Positions 53,701 to 64,000 of a stretch of 64,000 nt of DNA are shown here, in pieces. Source of the stretch: Henckelia pumila. Taxonomy: Eukaryota; Streptophyta; Magnoliopsida; Lamiales; Gesneriaceae. The notes beneath the pieces were generated by a model, which saw nothing but the letters and a program-made list of their open reading frames with translations, had not been told where the DNA came from and searched no databases. Each line of letters opens with the position of its first letter. Position 1 is the first letter of the stretch. A program made the translations under genes and the position numbers. Where the stretch lies: NCBI RefSeq assembly GCF_033568475.1, contig NC_133123.1, positions 16,168,622-16,232,621 on the forward strand, in the 5' to 3' direction.

Positions 53701-55780
53701 CAAGCTGTTTGGAGTGAAGATGGAGAGTGGTATCTGAATTTTCAAAATATATTATATGCTACTCTATTGAATATATTTTGTTTGTGTCCTTTCTCTTTTC
53801 TGTGGTTTATTGTTGTAATGATATTCAGGTATGATGGAACTATCGAAGGTCATACTGTGAATGGATATTATATTTGCTATGATGGCTGGGGTAACAAGGA
53901 AGAGGTACGATTTAATTGCCACAATCTTGGGAATTAGCTCCCAAACAATTTGATATTTTGTTGTATTTAAATTCCATATCCCATGTTGCCTCATTTTTCT
54001 CATTTTGTTTGGTATTGCGATAATCATTGGCAAGATCGTTTTTCCTGTACATGTTTATTTTAATTCATAACCAGCTTTCGAGTGTTGGTTTACAGTAAAG
54101 ATTAACTATCTTAGTAATGTATTAAATGATTTTTTTTTAAAAAAACATTGATTGTGTTAGTTTTCCTTTCAATTCGATGTTTCGATACTCTTTGGCTGTT
54201 ATGCATATGTATGGATTCTCCCACACTCCCCACCTCATCGCTTAGTGTCTAGTTGTTTGATTATAAATCCTAGTGTCATGCTTTGTGATGCATAGGAGTC
54301 TTGGTGCCAGTACTCAGATCCTACTCTTCTTTAAATGGTCCTCGCTCTGTTTATTGCTGATTTTCCGTTTTTGTTTACCTTCTTCTCAATCTCCAACAGG
54401 TTGAACTGACAGAGTCTTTTATTTAAAATTTGATGGCCCATCATTTTTTTATCAGTGCCAAAGGAACAAACTGTCAATCTTTGATTTCATTCTTTTGTTC
54501 GCACTCACATTATTTTGTACTGAAATATTTCTGTGAACCTTTGATTTGAGTGGGTTTGTACTTTGTATAATTGGTAGGTGGATCCTGATAATGTTAGATC
54601 AATTGAAGAAGACACGGCGGACCCGTTGCTTGAAGCTGAAAAGGTAGCTGTGGCTACAAAGGAAGCCCTTAAACGGAAGATCGCTCAAGCCGCTGCCAAA
54701 GACTTCCAGTCCTGGACTGTGCCTGAAAAACTTCAAATCAGTCCTAATGATCCCGAAGATGTGGTATGCTTAGAATTACTAAACATTTTTGTGATAAATA
54801 ACCATATTTCAGCTACAACTTTTCTGGCGTTCTGCACTTTCTGGGTTTTTACTTAACAACCTTGATATCAACAGAAAGCGGCAAAGCGAAAAAAGATACA
54901 CGCTTTCAAGTCCAAGATGCGGTTGGAAGAGAAAGAGGTTACGCAGAATAAGAGACAGAATGCATGGCAGCAATTCCAGACAACTAAAGGCCGGGCCAAG
55001 AAGGTACACTTGGCAGCAATTCTTGGGCAAGAATGATAGAATTTGCATGGCTGCGTCTGAAATTGACTTGATAACTTGCTACATGCTAGCAGTCTCTGTC
55101 CTTGCTAAATGAAATTTTCCCTATATTGTAGTCCACTTGCATTGCTCCTTCTTTCACCCAGAGCCCAACACTCTAAATTAACCTGTAGACACAGGAGATC
55201 AAATGTTTTTAAAAGTTTAGTCATCTATATTCTATTAGAAGGTTAACATTAGTTCCATTAACAAACTTCAGTAGCAGTTCGAAGAAGCTTTCAGGGTGTC
55301 TTATTCCTTTTATGTCTTGATTTTTTATACATCTAAATGGTGAAGAACTTTTGTTTTATATTCCAAATCAGACTATTTTTCTGACCTCATCTTTTTTGCT
55401 CAGATTTCCATTTACATTTTCCTTTGTTTTCCCCAAACTTGTTGATAACCTTCCTCTGATGTCTAGATTTCAAAGCATTAGGTGACCTAATGTATGAGAA
55501 GCTTACGTATTTTGGTGTACATCTTACAAACAGAACTTGATGTCCTTCATATTTGTCATTCTTCTCTTAGTTCATGACATTCTTTGATTTTCCTCCTTTT
55601 TGAGTCATTCCTCAGGTTGGATTTTTCTCCGGTCGAAAGCGAGAGAGCATATTTAAATCTCCAGATGATCCGTTTGGTAAAGTTGGTGTGACAGGAAGTG
55701 GGAAGGGCTTGACTGATTTTCAGAAAAGGGAAAAACACCTGCATCTAAAGGGAGCAAATATGGAAACTGCAGATGACTAG
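50772..55780 (+). CDS. SPF30: Tudor-domain splicing factor, SPF30/SMNDC1 type, intact
   Basis: Eight exons, all with GT...AG introns and joining in frame to 304 residues: 50772-50852, 51826-51894, 52507-52632, 53647-53729, 53829-53904, 54578-54763, 54875-55003, 55616-55780. Order: an N-terminal helix (EELVSNL-like, STYEQQLQQVRELLDDDP), a Ser-rich linker, a Tudor domain at about residues 100-150 (GTKVQAVWSEDGEWYDGTI, YYICYDGWGNKEEVDP), a helical Lys-rich region (AKRKKIHAFKSKMRL) and a conserved end (GRKRESIFKSPDDPFGKVGV). SPF30 is a nuclear U2-associated factor that recruits the tri-snRNP; the Tudor domain binds dimethylarginine on Sm proteins. Length and exon layout fit plant homologues (about 300 residues). 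It converges with MAD1, stops 1.1 kb apart. No defect seen. Confidence 0.93.
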
Positions 55781-56878
55781 GTATCAAAAGTTTGGTTTCG
55801 GATTTTTTTCCCCTTCGTGTTCACATGTAAGAAGTATATTTAGAACCGGCCAATATGTGATCCAATTTACCAGCTGTGCGAACATTGAGAAGGCCCTAGG
55901 TATCTCAATTGCTGGACTTATTTCCCCTGACAGCAGTTGCTCTGTTTCACATTGTTTTATACGTAAAAGGCGATGACCGTTTGGTTGGCGAGGTTGTTAA
56001 GGTTTCATGCAGTTTCAGATGTTTTAGTATTGGAATGCCCAAATTATGTATTAGTTTGCCTGAGATTTCATATTTGGTATGGGTTAAGAAATGTTCAAGC
56101 TTGTGAATAATTCAACGATGCGTTCCAATACGGGTTTTAGCTTTTTTCTTCACGAAAGTCTTTTCTTTTTCTTTTTTTCCTGTTTTTTTTAAACTAGCTA
56201 GATACACATATATTGCGGGTTATTCAACTTTTTCTATTTATCGATTGAAAATTGAAACAAGTGTTTGATTTGGTTAAACTACAATAACTAGGCGTATACT
56301 TTTGTTACAGAATTATGGGTAAAAAATGCATTGAGAAAATATTTTAAAAATCTAAATTAGTTTTAGCTTATCATCGAACGAGTGGTCCAGACCAGTCACC
56401 CGACAAAAGAAATAAAGCAGTCCCAGCATAATTTCTTTTGACAAAAGGGTACCACTCCAGCTCGCCAAGCTGGTTTGCATCAGACCATTTCATCCTCTAT
56501 ACACACCGTGCCAGGCTCAATGCTAAATTATCGGGCGGTTTAATTTCGGATCAAGCAATTCACACATGCATATGCTCTGAATGCAGCAGAATAGGGAAAA
56601 ATTGTACTTTTGAAATTATTTGCATTTCTTGAACTAAAAACAAAGCAAGTGCAAAACCTTGTGGATCACAGGTCAAATCAAACCATTTCCAGGATTGGGC
56701 AGTGTTGCAACAGGGGGTTTTACAATTCTGTCTAACAATACACAAGTGCTCTCAAGTCCATTTATAAGTAAAGGGGTTCCCAGACATACAAATAAACAAA
56801 TATCTTACTATCAGCATTGCGATGCATCCATCAACATGGAGAAAGAGATTTGATCCAATGCAAATGCAGTGCCACATT
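55781..56878. other. Intergenic region between converging SPF30 and MAD1
   Basis: Probably the two 3' UTRs with a short spacer. Only frames under 70 codons, none recognisable; no repeat ends seen. Confidence 0.5.
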
Positions 56879-59800
56879 TTATGAGAGAGTACGCTTATTG
56901 AAAGACTCCACGGTCAGATTTGAAATGAAAGCAGGAATTGAATTCATCTTCCGAATAAATATTTCAACCTGCAAAATCCATCAGTCGAACACAAAATTAG
57001 ACATGCAAATGAGATACCTTCAGCAGAGGTTTGAAAATGGTGATCACATCCAGTTCGAGGCATTATTTTAAATTGCGCAGTTGATTTTTCACTTAAAAAC
57101 AGGAAATGCTCCATGCAGTTACTATTTTGATGTTCCATACCAAGATGTGACCCAAGCAGCATGAAAAAATAATGACAGCACCAAGTAGTGGGATAGAAGG
57201 CATGAAGAACAATATGACAAAAGGTACATTGGTTTAATAGTAATCGATCTAGGATAACCCTTGTCGTTACCCAAGCAAATTTCATCATAAATCATCAACA
57301 ATAATGCTTTTTACAGACAAAGAAGACTAAAAATGAAACACAAACAAGCTGCAACTTTTTCCAGGGAATGCAATTGAATATTAGGGCAGGTCGCAGGGTG
57401 CTCTCATAATTTACTCTTCTAGAAGCACAAAAATTTCAACAGCTAGTACATTATTGATTTGCTTAAAGAAAAAATAAGTCGTGATATCCTGTTCAAAGAA
57501 ATTAACTTTCATTGATTACGAAATTTCAAACAAGGTGAACCAACAGATACTGTTCCATTTAGAAATGTCCTTCCATCACAAACAGGATCATGCCACTTCT
57601 AATTTCAAATTCAAAGTCCTTATTGTATTGACTATTGAAAACGGTTGCAATCAAACCATAGATATGAAGAAACAAAAAAACAACAAAAGATGTTTGGTTC
57701 AGACCTGCCGTGATATCTCAGGCTGCATGGTGTACCCATTCACCTAGTATTTTGAATGAGAAGTTGGAAAAAACAGATAGTTCAGATTTTATAACAAGTC
57801 ATTCTCAACAACAATAGAGATACAACCACCACCCACTTACTAAAAGGTTTGTGTTTCCAGATTCATATTCAAATTCAAGCTTCTCCTCGTCGCTCATAGC
57901 ATAAATAGAATGAAGAATAAAGCGGGTGACCGGTATGCCATCTGAACGCTGGTGGTCATCCATTACAATCTGAAGCATTTTGGAAATATTATAGTCAAGA
58001 TATTGGTAGATCTAAGAATCACTTTAAGTGTTTCAAAGGATTGAATGGTCAAAACTTTTTGGGGGTTAAATAAAGGTTTATATCAAAATTATTTAGACAT
58101 GGATGTTCAAGTAATGCACAAACAAGGGAAGTTTTTTTTTTTTTTGGGGGGGTGGGTGGGTTAGGGTTGGTTGCGGGAAGGGGTGGGGAGGAAATTTAGT
58201 GTCACCTCACCGATTTAAATAGTCCCTCCAAATGTACACCATTCTGAATAGGATCTGGGTTTTGAAAGAGAAAAACGAAACAAAATATATTTAAACTTTT
58301 TAACATTTTAACGTCAAGTAGATGTTGCGAGTTAGTCCGAGTAATATCTTCGATTCTCACAAGGGCACTTTTGGAAAGAGCTTGGCCATTTTGGAAGATG
58401 AAAAGATACCTCTAATAGCAAGGAAACATGAACATTCATTTGGCCAGGGGAAGGTAGCATGATAAAGTATGAGCCTCACGATTGTAAAAGAATACAATGA
58501 TATTTTAATCGACCAAAACAAACCAAAAATAAATTTCTCTGAGTCCAACTTTTTTCACCTTGTATCACGTATAGTTATTTTTCTCCATTGAATCTTCAAT
58601 ACCCATATTGCAAAATACATAGAATTGACTGAAATTTGTTGACCTCTGGCCTATTATTTTCATTCATGGCTATATGTAAAAACTAAAAAGAACATCAAAT
58701 CTATGAAGCAAAACCCAAATAATCATCACTGAAGTTGGAACGATTCTACGTCAAAAAATGAAATTAGCTAATTGGAAATGGAACAGGAAAGGATACGAAA
58801 ATGTTTTCCTTCAGTTAGATTCGTTTCAAATAAATACCAAAGAGGAGCCTAGAATCACATGATGTGAAGTGCCAACATAACAGCAGTATGGCTATTTAAG
58901 CCGCTTTCTCACCTATAAACTGGCAACCACTTACTGGCTTCATATATCTTTGCCCATTTGTCATCAGCAGCGTAAAATGATTTGTCCCACGAAACATACC
59001 CTCAATTTTGAATTTGAATTCCCAACTTTAATTAAAGAATTAAAATTGGCACGGTTTCTCTTAAATGGGCATCAGAGGTTCGTTTTTTTTTAACAAGACA
59101 TCAGAGATTCTTGCAGAAGAATATAAGATGAAATATAGGCCTAAGTGAATTTAAACTTCAATGGATCAAGTTCTGACGTGGGAATTTTATAAATTGTTAT
59201 CCACTCTAAATCAGGTTCTTTATCTTTTCTATTACTAAACTTCTGTGGATCAAGAATTTTACCATCCCCTTTTTCTGATTTGGAAAAATGAGACTGGAAA
59301 GAGAAGAGGAATTACAAGTAGCATACAAGTCTGGAGAGAACAGATGATCGGTACTTAACTAGTGGGTTTTACAATGAAATCATATAATACTGTCTAGAGG
59401 TGATCGATTCGATTACCAAGAGAGTAGAAATATTTGTAATAATAGTTTGAGAACCAAAACTAGGATTGTGGCATATGATACCTTATAACCAAAAAGTTCA
59501 CAGCATGCACGCCTGAAAACGGAGATTCTGTCTGCAAAAACAGTCTTGTATCTGTTGCATCATATATTGCAGATGCCTAAGCTCCAAAACAAAGGGAGTG
59601 GTATGTGGAACAGATAATTCTGAGAGAGTATTCTTCACTCACCTCTCCTCACGTTTTTCAAGAGTTGCAATTTGCTCTTTTAACTGCTTAATTTTCCCAG
59701 CAACATAGGAGTCAACAAGTGTACCAGCATCAGCTTCGAAGCACAATTTAATCAACAAAGCCATATCAACAGCCACAAGAAACAATGGAATTAGTTTATT

Positions 59801-62800
59801 AACCATATACCATAGTTTTCTTCACTTATGCATTGTTGTTGAGCTGATTGTAGAAAAGCCATTGACTATGACAAAACAGATTTAATGCTGTAAATGTGCA
59901 TTAGCTTCAACCATGGTTCTCATGTCAAATTGCAATAGCAAGCTCTAATATATTCATCTTCTTACACAGTAAGTTTGCTTCACCATTTTATGGCGAAGAT
60001 TATAATGAAAAGCTCCACCACAACACCTGCCTTCATCTATCTATTTTTACATATAGATTATTTGTAATATAATTTCCTGCGACTGAATTTTCTCAGAGTT
60101 AACTTCAGCCAATCTCTCAAATCCCAATGTGTTTATGTTACATCACATAAATTATGTGAAAGTGGAACCACTGGTAATTTAGTTTTCCCAGTGTGGCAAA
60201 AATAAAAATAGAAAAAATAAATTTTCACACACTCGTGACTTGGTGGGCTGTTTTTCCATGGATCATACTCTTTCTTCCTACGATGCAGAAATATTATAGC
60301 AAGCTTGAAGTGAAATATCATACATCTGTAGTGAATTGGATGTCGCACAATAGATCTGATCAGGTAAAGGGTTCACAATCAAGAAACATACAAACACCCC
60401 TTAGCGCACGGGCACTCTTCAACTTAATGCAGAGGAAAAATAAAACAATAAACCACCTAACGGTGCTCTGCTATTACCGAGCATAATGATCATGCAAGTT
60501 GTTCGAAATAAATAAATATTCAAGGGTTTACAGTATAAAACTGAATATTTCTTACGTGACTGCTTTTTGAGTTCTTCAACAGCCAGCAACTTCTCCTTGG
60601 TCTTTTGCAACTCATTTTGCAGGGCCTCAATTGTCTGTTTTGCCTCATTGTCAACTGCAAGGGTGTTAACCATCCGTAGAACTTTTGTATTAGCAGAAGA
60701 AAAATCTCCATGTCCCAGCTGTAGAGGCGGTAAGATTCATCATCAAAGAGGAGCAATAAAAGTAGTAGTAGATAAGATCGGATCAAAATAATTTGCAGTT
60801 TTAGACAAGAAAAAATAAATGAAAGCATCAATCATTATCAGCAGCTATTTGTACTGGTCCAATTCATGGCAGTTTAGATAAAGCACCCATATTATGAAAA
60901 TTCAATTTCATGATTAGTTATCATTTCCTGGGGACTGTATCTTAACATGTTATGGTATAAGTAATAAGCCACAAGATTAATTTAGCTGAATTGTGAACTC
61001 AGCAGTTATACCAAGGCTTCCAGGGTAATTACTGGAGCTTGCCATGCATAGAAAGTTATTCAAGCGTTCTGCTATGCTCTGTTCCCAATTCTCATTGTTA
61101 CAGTCGAATAAAAGAATATCTAATCCTCCCAACAAAAAATATAGTTTCTGGGCATTTTGGTCATAGCATCAAATTCCATTCGTTCTTCGTTGGTCAAACA
61201 ATTATCAACTTTTTGGACATATGTGAGAAGTTTCACATCAATCACCGTAATGTTAAACATTAGAAGCATGAGAATAGTAGATGATGGTTAGCCAAAATCG
61301 CAAGAAATTGTAGGACACATCAACATTTTCCTTGCAACACGCACACACCTTGGACTCCAACAAAGATATCTCTGATCGAAGACGGTCACCTTCTCGCTCT
61401 AACATCTTCAATCTTCTTGCTTCATTGGTTAACCTCTCACTCAGCAGCTTTATCTCATCATGCTGACGGCTATTAGTCTCCCTCAGTTCCACTAAATTTT
61501 TTTCTAGTTCGATGGTATAGTTTTCCTTCTTGGAAAGGGACATTTCAAGCTCCTGTCAACGTGATAGATTGTCAAGTATGGAAACTGAGAGTGACAGGGA
61601 TAACAGGATGAGTTGGAAGCAGGAAGAATGACACTCTAGAACCTGAACAATAGTTCCACAGACTAATTCAGCTCCACCTTGAAGATCTGTGTGCTCTTTC
61701 AAACCATTGACAGCGTTTCTCATGTGGTCTCTTTCCTCTGTAATGGAAGCAAGCTGCAACAGCCAAGTAGATAAATCAATTAGCAGAATTAGTTGGCGCT
61801 ATTAAGTACAAAATATTTTCTAAGATAATCTCAAATTCCTCAACAGTTATCCAGGTCATCGTAGAAGAATAGCAATTCATTTAAAAGCACCCAATGACCA
61901 GAACTCCTTTAATGTTAGTACTAAATATTAACCATGAACTCTAGCCTTTGGATTTCTGCTTTAAAGGACTCTGCCTTCTCTTTTGCCATCATAGCATCAG
62001 TATCGGCTTGTTGTTTATCAAGCATTGAAGTATCAAGAGCCACTTGTATTTGTTTCAATTTTGCCTGGGCCTCACCTTCTCTGATCATGCTATCAACCAC
62101 CTCCCTGCAATAGCACATTAAGAAGTAAAAAATTCAGACCTGAAAATACACAACAACATGAACAATCTGGCCCGCCCCAAATTAACTCAGACGTCAATAA
62201 TGAAAGTTCACGGGGCAACATTAAAGTTAATACAGCAAGAGGCACAGTCAATACATTTCGTACTCAAAATCGTCTACTTTTAATCCGAGAAATATAAATT
62301 TATTTAAATATATAGTCATTAAATGGCAAAGCAGTTTCGGTAGCCATTCTTGAAATTCATAATATTAGAGTTACTGGCAGTATATAAGTCATATACATGA
62401 CAGAAAAAAACAGACAGAGAGAGGGAGAGGTTTATGTTTAAACAGTGTCATAATTTTTAACTTTTACGGTATCCAAGTAACAACAGAAAAAAGACAAATA
62501 AATAAATAAAGTATAAAAGAAAGGCTACGTAGTATCATACTTCTGTAAAGCTGCAAACTTGAGAGGTATGTCATCTGCAGATGACACACCAGGTATTTCC
62601 TTGATCACTGATTTCCATGTAGACAATTCATCCTCCAACCTCTTCATGCTCGACTGGAGATCAGCTAATTTAAGTAAGTCTATCTCTGTCCTCTCTCTGC
62701 GGCTCTTTTCTTCACGTAGTTTCTCTTTCAACAACTCAATGTTATCATGAGAGGCTTTGATCTTTCTTGCTTCGCGTATTTCAGACTCCTGATGGGTAGA

Positions 62801-63949
62801 TTGGACAAAGTTACAACAACATAATGGATCGTGACATTATGATGGATGAATATAGTACGCAAATCTCTGGTCAATAATAATAAGGTATGCAAGAAATATA
62901 TGGTAGGGACATTTAACCGATTGATTCTCGACTGAAGAAGCACCAAGAAAATTTAATGTGGCCACTGAAATCATCATAAACCCCACGCACCAAATACTAA
63001 TGATGCCACTTCATTGATGTAATTGCCAAGTGGATGTGAATTTACAATGATTCCTAAGCTATAAGTGTTTTTGGAGCTGCAATAATGTAAATGACTACTT
63101 ATAAACTGAATATTTCTTCATTACAGAGGATATCTGCTAGTAGCTCACTCCCTTGTTTTTCTTGTGACTGAATGACTTGCACAAATCTTAAACCACTATA
63201 AATGTGAGGCATTTAACATTATAGTCGGTATTCTGTAACATGCCCCATTACACGTACATTATACTTATGAGTTATGTCCTATTTCCATCTAAACTCTTTT
63301 CCATGAATTGATGACCATAAGAATCAAACACAACCTCCAGACCTATTAAGAAACATTTAGAAATTAAAAATGAACAATACACTGCTTAGTGCTTACATAG
63401 TTCCTTAGTTCATCTTGCAAATGTTTCAAAAGTAAATGAGCATCCTTGGAAGGAGATTCCAGAGATGTTAAGCTGGATAACTTTTTTTCTGCCACCAATT
63501 TATCCTGCATGCACTGTTAAAGAAAGAACTTTCATTACTATCATAATCACATAATTGCATAGGATTCGATGAGGTACACGGAGGAAAAAAGATTGTTAAA
63601 TATTGTCCATGACACTGAGAGTCAGATACATTGCTATCCATAATATGGACAAGAATGAACCCACTTTCATGCTTCATGGATACCCGAAAATAGAGAATAT
63701 ACTTCACATCAACGCACATTAAGCCACAGAGGTCAAAATGGCATGGTAAGCAAACAATACTTCAACATTAAATTCGACTGAACATAGAAAAAATATTATG
63801 ACGAGAAATTAAAAAAGGAAACTTAAATACATAGGTTGAACATAGAAAAAAATTACATCCTCAAGTCGCTTCTTAAATTTTTCCAATTGTTCATTCAGTA
63901 GTTCCGACTCTTTTTCAGCATTTTCAGCTCTACACTGCATCTTCTCAAG
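56879..63949 (-). CDS. MAD1: Spindle assembly checkpoint protein MAD1, 3' twelve exons (partial)
   Basis: Exons in coding order on minus: 63949-63857, 63504-63397, 62788-62541, 62104-61933, 61753-61643, 61552-61349, 60718-60556, 59733-59643, 59551-59482, 57969-57841, 57743-57705, 56968-56879. All have GT...AG introns and splice into 505 codons plus stop. Most is coiled coil (AENAEKESELLNEQLEKFKK; LEDELSTWKSVIKEIPGVSS; LRETNSRQHDEIKLLSERL). The C-terminal part is the conserved MAD1 globular domain (YKTVFADRISVFRRACCELF, GYKIVMDDHQRSDGIPVTRF, EEKLEFEYESGNTNLL, FIRKMNSIPAFISNLTVESF). MAD1 sits at unattached kinetochores and the nuclear envelope and recruits MAD2. Plant MAD1 is about 720 residues, so roughly 215 N-terminal residues lie beyond the window. 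The short exon 57743-57705 (13 codons) is certain by phase and sequence. No defect seen. Confidence 0.93.
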
Positions 63950-64000
63950 CTGAAAAGGCAATAACGAAAATTTAAATACTAAATGCCCATGAATAGCAGT

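Overview
The window is a gene-poor, AT-rich stretch of plant nuclear chromosome. Spliceosomal introns, a ZF-HD transcription factor (a plant family), Ty3 chromovirus, MULE, Harbinger, hAT, SINE and TRIM elements and an endogenous pararetrovirus all point to a flowering plant, most likely a eudicot. The species cannot be named from the sequence alone.

Host genes. Four are recognisable. (1) A copy of the U2 snRNP splicing factor SF3A1 (4447-6997, +), well conserved and with its last intron still present, but with two in-frame TGA codons. (2) An intronless ZF-HD homeodomain gene (19643-20464, +), open throughout, with Gln in place of the near-invariant His of its zinc finger. (3) An intact eight-exon Tudor-domain splicing factor, SPF30/SMNDC1 type (50772-55780, +). 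(4) The 3' two thirds of the spindle-checkpoint gene MAD1 (56879-63949, -), twelve exons visible and the 5' part beyond the window edge. SPF30 and MAD1 converge.

Mobile DNA fills almost everything else. From left to right: the 3' end and 2.6-kb LTR of a Ty3 chromovirus (1-3422); an internally deleted PIF/Harbinger element (about 8340-11955); a series of hAT-type non-autonomous elements, most with exact 8-bp target duplications (12953, 13603, 16163, 18354, 22489, 31956, 39373); small palindromic elements embedded in (TA)n runs (17923 and a cluster at 34472-35083); two SINEs in a row (21581-22052); a full genome-length, circularly permuted and decayed caulimovirid insertion (about 23243-30938); a three-layer nest (31048-33414); a TRIM array with three LTRs (35882-36444) between two LINE-type RNase H fragments; and a second Harbinger element (37765-39695).

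The most notable object is a complete 10.6-kb Mutator-like element (39919-50527). It has about 150-bp terminal inverted repeats and a perfect 9-bp target duplication. It carries a MURA transposase gene on the minus strand and, on the plus strand, a multi-exon ULP1-like gene and a GRF-zinc-finger/transmembrane gene. A 528-bp tandem array sits where the ULP1 catalytic region should follow. Its right end lies 244 bp before the SPF30 start codon.
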